Assembly: GCF_003722315.1 (NCBI RefSeq)
Contig: NZ_CP033580.1
Location: forward strand, 1,053,001 to 1,117,000
Source: Thermoanaerobacter ethanolicus JW 200
Lineage (GTDB): Bacteria > Bacillota > Thermoanaerobacteria > Thermoanaerobacterales > Thermoanaerobacteraceae
DNA: 64,000 nt
Direction: 5' to 3'
This document shows positions 9,201 through 18,746 of this stretch, piece after piece. The notes beneath the pieces are model-generated. The model saw only the letters and a program-made list of their open reading frames with translations, had not been told where the DNA came from and did not search any database. Numbering within the stretch: the first letter of the stretch is position 1; the number at the start of each line of letters is the position of its first letter. The translations under genes were made by a program, and so were the position numbers.

Positions 9201-9325
9201 AAAAGTAAGATTTGACGTGGTTGAACAGAAAAGTTTAGTGAATATGTTTTGTAAAGATAATGATTTCATAAAATTGTTTCTTTGTGCTATAATGTTAATA
9301 TATAATGAATTCAGGGGGGAATTAT

Positions 9326-10477
9326 ATGTACTTATTAAAAGGTGGAAAAATCCTGACAATGGCCGGCAAAATTTATGAAAAAGGAGACGTGCTCATCGAC
9401 GACGGGAAAATTGTAGATGTTGGAGAGGATTTGATTGCTCCTTTGGATGCAGAAGTGATTGATGTTCAAGGCTTAACTGTTATGCCGGGCTTAATTGATG
9501 CTCATTGCCATCTTGGAATGTGGGAAAACGCTATGGGATTTGAAGGAGCAGATGGAAACGAAGCGACAGACCCTATAACTCCGCAACTTAGAGCGATTGA
9601 TGGAATAAATCCAATGGATAAGTATTTTGAGGAGGCTTATCAAGCAGGGGTTACGACTGTTGCGACAGGTCCTGGCAGTGCTAATGTTATAGGAGGGCAG
9701 TTTGCAGTTATAAAAACTTATGGTAAAAGAATAGATGATATGATAGTAAAAGAACCAGCAGCGATAAAAGTCGCTTTTGGTGAAAATCCTAAATCCGTTT
9801 ACCATGAGCAGCATAAAATGCCTTCAACTAGAATGGCGGTTGCGGCTCTTTTAAGGCAAGAGCTTATAAAAGCTCAGGAGTACATGGAAAAGATGGAGCA
9901 TGCAGAGGAAGACAAAAAGCCTGAAAGGGACTTAGGTCTTGAAGCATTGGTAAAAGTATTAAAGAGAGAAATTCCACTGAAAGCTCATGCTCATAGAGCA
10001 GATGATATTTTTACAGCTTTAAGAATTGCAAAAGAATTTAATGTAGATATAACCATTGACCATTGTACTGATGGCCATTTAATTGTTGATGAATTGGTGA
10101 AAGAAAATGCTAAAGTTATTGTGGGACCTTCATTGTCTGAAAGGTCAAAGATTGAGCTTGTAAATCTAAGCTTTAAGACAGCAGGTATTCTTTCAAAAGC
10201 AGGACTTACAGTTGCGATAATGACAGACCACCCTGTAATACCTCTCAATTACTTGCCTCTATGTGCTGCTTTAGCTGTAAAGGATGGTATGGATGAAATG
10301 GAGGCTTTAAAAGCCATCACCATAAACCCTGCGAAAATTTTAGGAGTTGACGACAGGGTGGGAAGCATTGAAAAAGGGAAAGACGCTGATATTGTAGTCT
10401 TTGATGGAGATCCATTGGAAGTGAAGACAAGGACAAAATATGTGTTTATTAATGGGAAATTAGTACATAAAGCATAA
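9326..10477 (+). CDS. Metal-dependent amidohydrolase, imidazolonepropionase/dihydroorotase-like
   Basis: 383 residues of the cyclic amidohydrolase superfamily (TIM barrel with flanking beta-sandwich). Metal ligands visible: HCHLG (His60 and His62), KAHAHRADDI, IDHCTDGH, and MTDHPVIPL with the catalytic Asp; the C-terminal sandwich closes with VGSIEKGKDADIVVFDGDPL, typical of this group. The substrate cannot be assigned; the family includes imidazolonepropionase and prolidase-like enzymes. ATG 9326 follows AGGGGGGAATTAT; the upstream in-frame ATG 9305 would precede that SD. Stands alone, with a terminator after it. Confidence 0.85.
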   Translation: MYLLKGGKILTMAGKIYEKGDVLIDDGKIVDVGEDLIAPLDAEVIDVQGLTVMPGLIDAHCHLGMWENAMGFEGADGNEATDPITPQLRAIDGINPMDKYFEEAYQAGVTTVATGPGSANVIGGQFAVIKTYGKRIDDMIVKEPAAIKVAFGENPKSVYHEQHKMPSTRMAVAALLRQELIKAQEYMEKMEHAEEDKKPERDLGLEALVKVLKREIPLKAHAHRADDIFTALRIAKEFNVDITIDHCTDGHLIVDELVKENAKVIVGPSLSERSKIELVNLSFKTAGILSKAGLTVAIMTDHPVIPLNYLPLCAALAVKDGMDEMEALKAITINPAKILGVDDRVGSIEKGKDADIVVFDGDPLEVKTRTKYVFINGKLVHKA

Positions 10478-10482
10478 ATTGT

Positions 10483-10533
10483 CATGGGGCTATTTATTTA
10501 GAGGAGTCTGAATAAATAGCCTCATAATTTTTT
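10483..10533 (+). terminator. Rho-independent terminator
   Basis: ATGGGGCTATTTATT (10484-10498) pairs with AATAAATAGCCTCAT (10511-10525), then AATTTTTT. The remaining bases to 10720 are AT-rich without gene or repeat that I can see. Confidence 0.85.
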
Positions 10534-10720
10534 ATAACTTTAAAAAATTTTTTATGCAGTCTGAAATTCTATGATTTATTTTTATTCATGCCATGTTTTA
10601 TTTGGGGAATTTTTAAGGCTTTATCTTGGGATATTTGAATAATTATTTAAAACTTTACAAACAAAAGATTTTTTTAAATTATTTTTATACAAAACGTTTA
10701 CATTAATTTACTGAGTTAAA

Positions 10721-10762
10721 TTGCAAAAGTTATTTTATTGGTTTATACTATAGGTGTATAAA
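10721..10762 (+). promoter_or_regulatory. arc promoter with dyad over the -10 box
   Basis: TTGCAA (10721-10726), 17 bp, TATACT (10744-10749). A dyad TTTATAC (10742-10748)/GTATAAA (10756-10762) with a 7-base centre overlaps the -10 and start region, a plausible operator. Which regulator binds is unknown; ArgR/AhrC or an Fnr/Crp-type regulator are the usual ones for arc operons, but the dyad is not a clear match to either. Confidence 0.55.
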
Positions 10763-10809
10763 GTTGATGGATAGGTAGTATAGTAAAAGGGACAGAGGGG
10801 GTTACAGAG

Positions 10810-12036
10810 TTGGAGAAAAACACAAATTGCTTGCGAGTCTATTCTGAGATTGGAAAATTAAAGTCTGTCCTCCTTCATAGGCCTGGTAAAGAATTAGAAA
10901 GGTTGATGCCTGAGTTTTTAAGTGAGCTTCTTTTTGATGATATTCCCTGGCTTAAAAGGATTCAGGAAGAACACGACAAATTTGCGCAAGCTTTAAAAGA
11001 AAACGGAGTGATAGTTTATTATTTAGAAGATTTATTGGAAGAGGTTTTACAGGATACTGGAATAAAAGAGTTTTTTATATATGATTTGGTTTCATATATG
11101 AATACTTCTTTAGAAGTTAAGAAAACAATTACAAATTTTTTAAAGGAAAGAACCCCCAAGGAAATAGTGGACTACGCTATTGCAGGACTTTTGAAAAAAG
11201 AAGTGCATGAGGTGGAGCCTCAATCTTTGGTGGATTATGTCTATAAGGATTCCCCATTTTTTATAAATCCTTTGCCAAACTGCTATTTTATGAGAGACCC
11301 TGCTGCGGTCATTGGCAATGGTGTGATGATAAGCAGTATGAAGACAACTGCTCGAAAGAGAGAAGCCATGTTGCTTAAGTATGTTTTTAAGCATTCTAAG
11401 ACTTTAAAAGTACAGGAGAATCTATTGTGGTATGATTATCGTTCAGAGTATCCTATTGAGGGGGGAGACGTGTTAGTTCTCAGCAAAAAAGTAATAGCTA
11501 TTGGAATAAGTGAAAGAACCTCCCCACAGGCAATTGAAGAAATTTCTCTTACTCTTTTAGAGAGAGGAGAAGAGTTACAAGAGATAATCGCTTTAGAAAT
11601 TCCAAAAAAACGAACTTTTATGCATCTTGATACAGTTTTTACTATGGTGGATGTGGACAAATTTTTAATATATCCTGGTATAAAAGAAAAATTGAAGGTT
11701 TATAGGATTACAAGAGGAGAAAAGGGAACAATTAGAGTGAAGGTAGAAGAAGACTTTACAAAAGTTTTAGAGACTTCATTGGGCCTTGATAAAGTCAATT
11801 TAATTGAAAGTGGAGGAGGTGACGAGATAACAGGAGCAAGGGAACAGTGGAATGACAGCACAAATACCTTGGCCATTGCTCCAGGAGTTGTAATGGCATA
11901 TAACAGAAATGAGATAACCAACACCACCTTAGTAAATCATGGAATAAAAGTTATTGAAATTGAAGGCTCTGAATTAGTGAGGGGACGCGGTGGCCCAAGG
12001 TGTATGTCGATGCCTTTAAAGAGAGAAGATATATAA
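10810..12036 (+). CDS. arcA: Arginine deiminase
   Basis: Hydrolyses L-arginine to citrulline and ammonia, first step of the arginine deiminase (ADI) pathway. 408 residues, usual length. Active-site motifs: FMRDPAA (substrate Asp), EGGDVLVL, HLDTVFTMVD (catalytic His with Asp), ESGGGDEITGAREQWNDS, and the nucleophile in GRGGPRCMSMPL at Cys398. TTG start at 10810 with AGAGGGGG about 9 bp before it. First gene of arcA-arcB-arcC; the operon gives one ATP per arginine plus ammonia for pH control. No arginine/ornithine antiporter (arcD) follows. Confidence 0.96.
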   Translation: MEKNTNCLRVYSEIGKLKSVLLHRPGKELERLMPEFLSELLFDDIPWLKRIQEEHDKFAQALKENGVIVYYLEDLLEEVLQDTGIKEFFIYDLVSYMNTSLEVKKTITNFLKERTPKEIVDYAIAGLLKKEVHEVEPQSLVDYVYKDSPFFINPLPNCYFMRDPAAVIGNGVMISSMKTTARKREAMLLKYVFKHSKTLKVQENLLWYDYRSEYPIEGGDVLVLSKKVIAIGISERTSPQAIEEISLTLLERGEELQEIIALEIPKKRTFMHLDTVFTMVDVDKFLIYPGIKEKLKVYRITRGEKGTIRVKVEEDFTKVLETSLGLDKVNLIESGGGDEITGAREQWNDSTNTLAIAPGVVMAYNRNEITNTTLVNHGIKVIEIEGSELVRGRGGPRCMSMPLKREDI

Positions 12037-12103
12037 ACCTTTTGACTAATAGGGTAAGATAATATAAAATTAATAAAGTAAAATTACTAAAAGGAGGATG
12101 ACT

Positions 12104-13045
12104 ATGGCATTTAATTTAAAGGGCAGGAGTTTATTAACTTTAAAAGATTACACCCCTCAAGAAATAACATATATTTTAGACATTGCTAAACAAGTAAAAG
12201 CAGAAAGAAAAGCAGGGGTTGTACATCAAAGATTTTTAGGTAAGACTATTGCTCTCATTTTTGAAAAGAGGTCCACAAGAACGAGATGCGCTTTTGAAAC
12301 TGCCTTTGGTGAAGAAGGAGGACATCCAGTATTTTTATCAACAGATGACATTCAGTTGGGAGCTAAAGAATCAATAGAGGATACTGCAAGAGTTTTAGGA
12401 AGAATGTTTGATGCAATAGAATTTAGAGGGTTTAAACAGGAGACCGTGGAAATTTTGGCAAAATATGCAGGTGTTCCTGTGTACAATGGCTTAACTGACG
12501 AATATCATCCAACTCAAGTTTTGGCTGACCTTATGACAATAGAAGAAGAATTTGGGAGTTTAAAAGGAAGAAAGCTTGTATTTGTAGGGGACGGAAGGAA
12601 TAACATGGCTAATACTTTAGCGGTAGGCTGCGCTAAGATGGGGATGCATTATGTGATTAATTCTCCAAAAGAATTGTGGCCTTCACAAGAGTTCATAGAT
12701 GAAATCAGGCAAATGGCAGCTGAAAATGGAGGAACTTTTGAACTTACTAGTGTGCCAGGAGAGGGCCTTGAAGGTGCAGATGCTATTTACACCGATGTGT
12801 GGGCGTCAATGGGAGAAGAAGCAAAGGCTACAGAGAGGGAAGCTCTTTTGAGACCTTTCCAAGTGAATGAGGAAATGATGAAAAAGACAGGAAGAGAAGA
12901 TACTATATTTTTGCATTGCTTGCCCGCAGTAAAAGGACAAGAAGTTACTTTTGATGTTATAGAAGGAAAACAATCTAGAGTGTGGGACCAAGCAGAAAAT
13001 AGAAAACATACAATTAAAGCTGTGATGATTGCTACTCTGCTTTAA
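12104..13045 (+). CDS. arcB: Ornithine carbamoyltransferase (catabolic context)
   Basis: 313 residues. Carbamoyl-phosphate-binding motif STRTR within FEKRSTRTRCAFE, HPTQVLAD (second carbamoyl-phosphate loop), FVGDGRNNMANTL (linker to the ornithine domain) and HCLPA near the C-terminus are all present. Between arcA and arcC it should run phosphorolysis of citrulline to ornithine and carbamoyl phosphate; sequence does not separate catabolic ArcB from biosynthetic ArgF, so the direction is inferred from the operon. ATG 12104 chosen because AAGGAGG ends directly before ATG 12098 and 7 bp before ATG 12104. Confidence 0.93.
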   Translation: MAFNLKGRSLLTLKDYTPQEITYILDIAKQVKAERKAGVVHQRFLGKTIALIFEKRSTRTRCAFETAFGEEGGHPVFLSTDDIQLGAKESIEDTARVLGRMFDAIEFRGFKQETVEILAKYAGVPVYNGLTDEYHPTQVLADLMTIEEEFGSLKGRKLVFVGDGRNNMANTLAVGCAKMGMHYVINSPKELWPSQEFIDEIRQMAAENGGTFELTSVPGEGLEGADAIYTDVWASMGEEAKATEREALLRPFQVNEEMMKKTGREDTIFLHCLPAVKGQEVTFDVIEGKQSRVWDQAENRKHTIKAVMIATLL

Positions 13046-13068
13046 AATTGGTTACAGGGGAGGACATT

Positions 13069-14010
13069 ATGAGGGAAAAAGTTGTTATTGCCTTAGGAGG
13101 GAACGCTCTGCAGGATGTGAATACGCCTCCTACTGCAGAGGCTCAAATGGAAGTAGTGAAGAGGACAGCGGGGTATTTAGTGGATATAATTGAAAAAGGG
13201 TATTCTGTTGTAATTACTCATGGCAATGGTCCTCAGGTGGGGAATATAGTCATACAAAATGAAGTCGCATCAAAAGTTGTCCCTGCAATGCCTTTTGATG
13301 TGTGTGGGGCAGAGAGCCAGGGTATGATAGGATATATGATTCAACAGGCATTAGGGGAAGTTTTGAAGGAGAGAAATATCAGAAAAGAAGTAGCAACTAT
13401 TATAACACAGGTTGTAGTGGATAAAAATGACCCTGCTTTTGAAAAACCTACAAAGCCGATAGGACCTTTTTACACAAAAGAGGAAGCTGAAGTTTTAATA
13501 AAAGAAAAAGGTTATGAAATGGTAGAAGACAGTGGAAGAGGATATAGAAGAGTTGTTCCCTCCCCTGACCCAAAAGAAATTGTAGAACTTAATACAATAA
13601 AGTTACTTGAAAAAAATGGGGTAATAGTAATAACAGTTGGGGGAGGAGGAATCCCTGTTATTAAGGAAAATGGCAATTTAAAAGGAGTAGCTGCCGTAAT
13701 AGACAAGGATTTGGCTTCTGAAAAATTGGCAGAAGATATTGATGCAGATGTGCTGTTAATTCTTACAGCTGTTGAAAAGGTAGCAATAAATTACAACAAG
13801 CCAAATCAAAAGTTTCTTGACAAAATGACAGTGGAAGAGGCAATAAAATACATGGAAGAAGGCCATTTTGCACCAGGCAGTATGTTTCCAAAAGTTAAAG
13901 CAGCAGTGAGGTTTGCAAAGTCAAAAGTAGGAAGGCGAGCTATAATTACTTCTTTAGGCAAAGCATTAGAAGCTTTAGAGGGAAAAGCAGGCACAGTTAT
14001 AAGCTTATGA
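13069..14010 (+). CDS. arcC: Carbamate kinase
   Basis: Transfers phosphate from carbamoyl phosphate to ADP, the ATP-yielding last step of the ADI pathway. 313 residues, amino-acid-kinase fold: VVIALGGNALQ (N-terminal glycine loop), THGNGPQVGN, RVVPSPDPKEIVE, VGGGGIPV, AVIDKDLASEKLA and ILTAVEKVAINY (nucleotide site), FAPGSMFPKVKAA. ATG at 13069 with GGGGAGG upstream; only 23 bp separate it from arcB, so translation is probably coupled. Ends before the FMN riboswitch, with no strong terminator of its own. Confidence 0.96.
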   Translation: MREKVVIALGGNALQDVNTPPTAEAQMEVVKRTAGYLVDIIEKGYSVVITHGNGPQVGNIVIQNEVASKVVPAMPFDVCGAESQGMIGYMIQQALGEVLKERNIRKEVATIITQVVVDKNDPAFEKPTKPIGPFYTKEEAEVLIKEKGYEMVEDSGRGYRRVVPSPDPKEIVELNTIKLLEKNGVIVITVGGGGIPVIKENGNLKGVAAVIDKDLASEKLAEDIDADVLLILTAVEKVAINYNKPNQKFLDKMTVEEAIKYMEEGHFAPGSMFPKVKAAVRFAKSKVGRRAIITSLGKALEALEGKAGTVISL

Positions 14011-14095
14011 AAATAAATTAAAAATTTTTCACAAAAACTATTGACAAAGAGAGATAAAAGTGAGAGAATAAAATTAAAATTGAATAAGATGAAGG

Positions 14096-14279
14096 TAAAT
14101 CTTCGGGGCAGGGTGAAATTCCCGACCGGCGGTATAGCCCGCGAGCCGCGCATGCGGTCGATTTGGTGAAATTCCAAAGCCGACAGTGAAAGTCTGGAGG
14201 GGAGAAGATTTTCTTTTTGTGCCTATTTTTGCGAAATAAATCACAAAAAATCCTGAAGATTTATCTTCAGGATTTTTTT
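14096..14279 (+). promoter_or_regulatory. FMN riboswitch (RFN element) with terminator expression platform
   Basis: The conserved RFN core is obvious: TTCGGGGCAGGGTGAAATTC, then CCCGACCGGCGGT, GAGCCGCGCATGCGGTC, GGTGAAATTCCAAAGCCGACAGT and AGTCTGGAGGGGAGAAGAT, closed by P1 pairing aaatcttc (about 14096-14103) with gaagattt (about 14204-14211). Downstream is a strong terminator: ATCCTGAAGAT-TT-ATCTTCAGGAT followed by T7 (14245-14279). FMN binding is expected to favour termination and reduce ribU expression. A transcriptional attenuator; the following gene is the riboflavin transporter. Confidence 0.95.
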
Positions 14280-14305
14280 AGTAAATAAAATTGGAGGGAT
14301 GAATT

Positions 14306-14890
14306 GTGGAAAAAACCAAAACACAAGCCATAGTAAAAGTGGGATTTCTTTCTGCTACAGCTTTTATATTGATGTACTTGGAATTTCAGGTACCTCTATT
14401 CCCTGGCTTTTTAAAGCTGGATTTTAGTGACGTACCTGCATTAGTTGCTTCTTTTGCTATGGGACCTTTATATGGTGTAATGGTCGAGCTTATTAAAAAC
14501 ATAATCCATGCTACTATAACTCAATCGGGTGGCATTGGAGAAATTGCAAATTTTTCTGTGGGTTCTATATTTGTATACACAGCAGGCATAATATATCAAT
14601 TCAATAAGACGCGAAAAAATGCCCTTATATCTATGGCAATTGCTACAGTAGTGATGGCTTTTACTGCTTCACTTTTGAATTATTATGTTTTTCTGCCTTT
14701 GTACCAAAAAGTTATGGGATGGCCTATGGATGCTATCATTGGTATGAGTAAGGCTGCAAATAAAAACATAGTGGATGTTAGAACCCTTATAGCTTATGGT
14801 ATTTTTCCTTTTAATGTGCTAAAAGGAATTATGCTTTCGTTAATCACTTTATTGATATATAAAAAGCTTTCACCAGTTTTGAAACATTGA
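14306..14890 (+). CDS. ribU: ECF transporter S component for riboflavin
   Basis: 194 residues, six predicted membrane helices. RibU hallmarks: LMYLEFQVPLFPGFLKLDFSDVPALVASFAMGP near the N-terminus, then VELIKNIIH and a loop GGIGEIANFSVGS; these line the riboflavin pocket in characterised RibU proteins. It imports riboflavin with a shared EcfAAT module encoded elsewhere. GTG start at 14306 follows GGAGGGATGAATT. Controlled by the FMN riboswitch directly upstream, which supports the substrate. Confidence 0.93.
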   Translation: MEKTKTQAIVKVGFLSATAFILMYLEFQVPLFPGFLKLDFSDVPALVASFAMGPLYGVMVELIKNIIHATITQSGGIGEIANFSVGSIFVYTAGIIYQFNKTRKNALISMAIATVVMAFTASLLNYYVFLPLYQKVMGWPMDAIIGMSKAANKNIVDVRTLIAYGIFPFNVLKGIMLSLITLLIYKKLSPVLKH

Positions 14891-14900
14891 TTTTATTGAG

Positions 14901-14937
14901 AATCCTCAGCGCATGCTGGGGATTATTTTTATTTTTA
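14901..14937 (+). terminator. Rho-independent terminator of ribU
   Basis: AATCCTCAGC (14901-14910) pairs with GCTGGGGATT (14915-14924), followed by ATTTTTATTTTT. Confidence 0.88.
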
Positions 14938-14989
14938 ATTTGTTAAAAGATAGTATATAATAAAGTTATAATGAGTGGGGTGAGAATTG

Positions 14990-15451
14990 GTGAAGAAGAC
15001 TTATATTTGCAAAAATAAAGATGAGACCATTGCTTTAGGAGAAAAATTAGGAAGGCTGTTAAGGAGTGGAGATATAATTCTTTTATATGGCGAGCTGGGA
15101 AGTGGCAAAACTGTTTTTACAAAGGGAATTGCAAAGGGGTTAGAAATAAATGAACCAATTACCAGCCCGACTTTTACTTTAGTCAATGAACATAGAGGCA
15201 GGATTTCTCTCTATCATTTTGATTTATATAGGTTAGATGATTACACAGCCCTTTATGACATAGGTTATGAGGAATATTTTTATGACGAAGGAGTTTGTGC
15301 AATTGAATGGCCTGAAAGGTTAGGACCTTTACTTCCGAAAGAAAGGTTAGAAGTGATAATTCAAAAAGGAGAAAAAGAAGATGAAAGAGTTATTTTATTT
15401 AAAGATTTTGGGAGACGATATGAGGAGCTTTTAAAGGAGATGGGGCAATGA
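14990..15451 (+). CDS. tsaE: tRNA t6A synthesis ATPase TsaE
   Basis: 153 residues, usual size. Walker A GELGSGKT (about residue 36-43), then SPTFTLVNEH, FHFDLYRLDD-type segment (YHFDLYRLDD) and EWPERL, all diagnostic for TsaE. It is the ATPase that works with TsaB and TsaD to install threonylcarbamoyl-adenosine at position 37 of ANN-decoding tRNAs. GTG 14990 is preferred over TTG 14987 because GGGGTGAG (14977-14984) is five bases before it. Opens a tight operon with tsaB, rimI and tsaD. Confidence 0.94.
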   Translation: MKKTYICKNKDETIALGEKLGRLLRSGDIILLYGELGSGKTVFTKGIAKGLEINEPITSPTFTLVNEHRGRISLYHFDLYRLDDYTALYDIGYEEYFYDEGVCAIEWPERLGPLLPKERLEVIIQKGEKEDERVILFKDFGRRYEELLKEMGQ

Positions 15452-16140
15452 AAATTTTGGCAATAGATTCTTCTTCTAAAACTGCTACTGTTGCATTAGT
15501 AGATGAAAAGGGGATAATAGGAGAATACTCTATAAATTATCTAAGGCATTCAGTAATTTTAATGCCTATGATAGATGAACTACTTAAAAAGTGTGAAGTA
15601 CCGATAAATCAAATAACTCATGTGGCTGTTTCAGAGGGACCGGGCTCTTTTACAGGGCTTAGAATTGGTGCTGCCACTGCAAAAGGTTTGGCTTATGCTC
15701 TTAACATACCTATTGTAGGAGTATCTTCTCTTTTAGCTCTTGCATATAATGTCAGTGAATTTGAAGGATTAATATGCCCTGTCATAGATGCTTTAAATGA
15801 AAATGTTTATGGAATGTTGATAAGAGGTGGTAATTTTGAAGTTTTAATAGATGCTGGGGTGTATTCTTTAGAGGAAATTACGGAGTTGGTAAGCAATTAT
15901 TCTGACAAAGTGTTGTTCGTAGGAGAGGGTGTTTATTCCTATAAAGATAAATTACAAGAGATGATAAGGGATAAAGCTTTATTTGCAAAGGACAAAGATA
16001 ACATGGCAAGAGCTGCCTCCATAGGAGAGCTTGCTATTCAAAAGATAAAAAAAGGAGAAGTGATTAGTTACTTTGATTTCAAGCCGATGTATATCAGGAA
16101 ATCGGCTGCTGAAATTCGTTTAAGTGGCGAGGGGAGTTAA
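15448..16140 (+). CDS. tsaB: t6A synthesis protein TsaB (YeaZ)
   Basis: 230 residues of the ASKHA/M22 peptidase-like fold: MKILAIDSSSKTATVAL (phosphate-1 loop) and EGPGSFTGLRIGAATAKGLAYAL are family signatures. It lacks catalytic metal ligands and serves as the scaffold bridging TsaD and TsaE. The ATG overlaps the tsaE stop (ATGA at 15448), so translation is coupled. Confidence 0.94.
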   Translation: MKILAIDSSSKTATVALVDEKGIIGEYSINYLRHSVILMPMIDELLKKCEVPINQITHVAVSEGPGSFTGLRIGAATAKGLAYALNIPIVGVSSLLALAYNVSEFEGLICPVIDALNENVYGMLIRGGNFEVLIDAGVYSLEEITELVSNYSDKVLFVGEGVYSYKDKLQEMIRDKALFAKDKDNMARAASIGELAIQKIKKGEVISYFDFKPMYIRKSAAEIRLSGEGS

Positions 16141-16143
16141 TTA

Positions 16144-16590
16144 ATGGATGTTATTATAAGGCCTATGAGGAAAGAAGATGTGGAGGAGGTCTTGGAAATT
16201 GAAAAGCTAAGTTTTAGCACTCCTTGGTCTAAAGAAGCTTTTATAAGTGAAGTTACAAAGAACAGCTGTGCTAAGTATATAGTGGCGGAAGTTGACAACA
16301 AAATTGTGGGTTATGGAGGATTTTGGGTGGTTGTAGATGAAGGTCATATAACCAATATAGCAGTTCATCCGGAATACAGATCTAAAGGAATTGGAAGTAA
16401 AATTATGGAAGGTTTAATTGACCTTGCTAAGAAAAATGGAATAACTGCCATGACTTTAGAGGTGAGAGAATCAAATATAACAGCGCAACATTTGTATGCA
16501 AAATATGGCTTTAGACCATTAGGTAGAAGAAAAGGCTATTATCAAGATAATAATGAGGATGCAATTATAATGTGGAAATACGACTTGTGA
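16144..16590 (+). CDS. rimI: Ribosomal protein bS18 N-alpha-acetyltransferase (GNAT)
   Basis: 148-residue GNAT protein: [26 protein letters not shown] (conserved in RimI), [20 protein letters not shown] with the acetyl-CoA pyrophosphate loop R-x-x-[22 protein letters not shown] and [16 protein letters not shown]. Acetylates the N-terminus of ribosomal protein S18 or related substrates. Starts three bases after tsaB and ends 13 bp before tsaD, the standard tsaB-rimI-tsaD arrangement. Confidence 0.92.
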   Translation: MDVIIRPMRKEDVEEVLEIEKLSFSTPWSKEAFISEVTKNSCAKYIVAEVDNKIVGYGGFWVVVDEGHITNIAVHPEYRSKGIGSKIMEGLIDLAKKNGITAMTLEVRESNITAQHLYAKYGFRPLGRRKGYYQDNNEDAIIMWKYDL

Positions 16591-16603
16591 TGGTGGTGAA
16601 ATA

Positions 16604-17626
16604 ATGGAGAAAGATATAATTATTTTAGGGATAGAATCTTCCTGCGATGAAACAGCTGCAGGAGTTGTAAAAAACGGTAAAGAAGTATTGTCGAACGTAA
16701 TATATTCTCAAATAGAGATTCACAAAAAATATGGTGGGGTAGTGCCAGAAATAGCTTCAAGAAAGCATATTGAAGTAATATCTTTCGTAGTGGCAGAAGC
16801 ATTAGAAAAAGCCCAGCTATGCCTTGATGAAGTAGATGTAATTGCGGCTACATATGGACCAGGATTAGTTGGTGCTCTTTTAGTCGGTTTGTCATATGGT
16901 AAAGCTTTAGCGTATGCAAAAAATAAGCCTTTTGTAGGAGTAAATCATATAGAAGCCCACATAGCTGCAAATTACTTAGGGGGTGATTTTGCTCCTCCTT
17001 TTATTTGTCTTGTGGCTTCCGGTGGACATAGCCACATTGTTTTTGTAAAAAATTATGGAGAGTACGAAGTAATGGGACAGACAATGGACGATGCAGCAGG
17101 AGAAGCCTTTGACAAAGTAGCAAGAGCTTTGGGCTTGGGATATCCTGGAGGACCTACTATTGAAAGGGCTGCAAAGCTGGGGAATATGGAAGCTATTGAG
17201 TTTCCCAAATCTTTTATGGAGGAAGGAAATTTTGATTTTAGTTTTAGTGGGCTTAAAACAGCAGTTTTAAACTATTTAAACAGGCAAAAGCAAAAAGGAG
17301 AAGAGGTGAATATTTATGATGTGGCGGCTAGTTTTCAAAGAAATGTGGTGGAGGTTTTGGTAAAAAAATTAATTGATGCAGCAAAGAGGAAAAATATTGG
17401 CAAAATTTCTATAGCAGGAGGGGTAGCTTCTAATAGTTTTTTGAGGGAAAAATTAGGAGAAGAAGCGAAGAAAATTGGAATAAGAGTCCATTATCCTGAT
17501 AAAATTTATTGTACAGACAATGGGGCAATGATAGCTGCTGCCGCTTATTATGACTTTATAAAAGGGAAAACATCTGGCTTGGATTTAAATGCCATTCCTT
17601 ACTTAAAGATTGGGGAAAAAATTTGA
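16604..17626 (+). CDS. tsaD: tRNA N6-threonylcarbamoyltransferase TsaD
   Basis: 340 residues. Catalytic subunit of t6A synthesis: transfers threonylcarbamoyl from its AMP ester to A37 of tRNA. Metal-binding HxxxH in [28 protein letters not shown] at the N-terminus, [55 protein letters not shown] and [12 protein letters not shown] complete the signature. Last gene of the operon; the 168 bp after it hold no gene, only two DnaA-box-like 9-mers (see rejected items). Confidence 0.96.
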   Translation: MEKDIIILGIESSCDETAAGVVKNGKEVLSNVIYSQIEIHKKYGGVVPEIASRKHIEVISFVVAEALEKAQLCLDEVDVIAATYGPGLVGALLVGLSYGKALAYAKNKPFVGVNHIEAHIAANYLGGDFAPPFICLVASGGHSHIVFVKNYGEYEVMGQTMDDAAGEAFDKVARALGLGYPGGPTIERAAKLGNMEAIEFPKSFMEEGNFDFSFSGLKTAVLNYLNRQKQKGEEVNIYDVAASFQRNVVEVLVKKLIDAAKRKNIGKISIAGGVASNSFLREKLGEEAKKIGIRVHYPDKIYCTDNGAMIAAAAYYDFIKGKTSGLDLNAIPYLKIGEKI

Positions 17627-17794
17627 CTGTTGAAAATGTGGAAATCTGTCGAAGTTTATGATGTACTGCCTTTTAAGGTCTGTGGATAACTTTGTGGATA
17701 TTGTGCTTAAATATATTTCATTGTATTTACTGTAATAAAATAGAATGAAAATATATTAAAAATAAATCAAAATTTTAAAGCTTAGGGGGGTATT

Positions 17795-18745
17795 ATGAGA
17801 AATATTTTGCTTTTCACAAAATTAAATGACAATTACATAAAAAAAATTAAAGAGCAAATGGAGGGATATGACGTTCTTTACGTTCAAAATGAGGAAGAGG
17901 CTGAAAAGTATGTAAAAGATACAGAGATTATCATAAGCTTTGACTTTGAATTTTATTCCAATATTGTGGACAAGGCTTCAAACTTAAAATGGATTCATCT
18001 TTTGAGTGCAGGTGCAGATACTCTTCCTTTTGAAAAACTGAAAGAAATGAAGGTAATAGTTACTAATTCTAGAGATGTCCACAAATATCAAATTTCACAA
18101 CAAGTCATAGGCTATATGCTTATGTTTGAGAGAGCCCTTAACGTTTTTGTAAGAAATCAAATGAAAAAAGTATGGGATAGATCTGTTAGGGTTTCAGAGC
18201 TTACAGGTAAGACTGCTTTGATAATAGGAGTAGGAAGCATAGGAGAGGAAATTGCAAGACTTTTAAAAGAATTTGGCATGAAGGTCTATGGTATAAGAAA
18301 TTCGGGCAAACCTTCTTTGTATGTGGAAAAAATGTATACCTCTATTGAAGATTGTGATATATTGCCACTTGCCGATTATGTAATATCTATACTTCCTTTG
18401 ACTAAAGATACTTATCATTTGATAGGAGAAAATGTGTTTAATAAAATGAAAAATGATAGCTATTTTATAAATGTGGGAAGAGGCAAAGTAGTAGATGAAT
18501 CAGCTCTTATAAATGCCCTCAAGAATAAAGCTATAAAGGGAGCTGCGTTGGATGTGTTTGAAGAAGAGCCTTTAAGTGAGGACAGCCCTTTGTGGGATAT
18601 GGAAAATGTGATAATCACTCCTCACATGGCAGGGGTCACGCCTTTATACATGAAAAGAGCGATGGAAATTTTAAGAGAAAATTTGATAGCTTATAAAGAA
18701 GGAAGACCTTTGAGAAATATTGTAAATTTAGATAAAGGATACTAA
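17795..18745 (+). CDS. D-isomer-specific 2-hydroxyacid dehydrogenase family protein
   Basis: 316 residues, NAD(P)-dependent. Rossmann loop GKTALIIGVGSIGEEIARLL (about residue 136-155), ISILPLTKDTYHLIGE, NVGRGKVVDESALINAL with the substrate Arg, DVFEEEPLSEDSPLW with the catalytic Glu, and TPHMAGVTP with the catalytic His. Substrate unknown; glyoxylate/hydroxypyruvate, D-lactate or phosphoglycerate-like acids are all possible. The N-terminal domain is divergent. Starts with ATG after AGGGGGG and ends in a bidirectional terminator facing the ABC-F gene. Confidence 0.88.
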   Translation: MRNILLFTKLNDNYIKKIKEQMEGYDVLYVQNEEEAEKYVKDTEIIISFDFEFYSNIVDKASNLKWIHLLSAGADTLPFEKLKEMKVIVTNSRDVHKYQISQQVIGYMLMFERALNVFVRNQMKKVWDRSVRVSELTGKTALIIGVGSIGEEIARLLKEFGMKVYGIRNSGKPSLYVEKMYTSIEDCDILPLADYVISILPLTKDTYHLIGENVFNKMKNDSYFINVGRGKVVDESALINALKNKAIKGAALDVFEEEPLSEDSPLWDMENVIITPHMAGVTPLYMKRAMEILRENLIAYKEGRPLRNIVNLDKGY

Positions 18746-18746
18746 A

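Noticed and set aside
17681..17702. TGTGGATAA and TGTGGATAT, DnaA-box-like 9-mers after tsaD
   Set aside because: One perfect and one near-perfect box only, no AT-rich unwinding region or dnaA/dnaN nearby; not enough for an origin.
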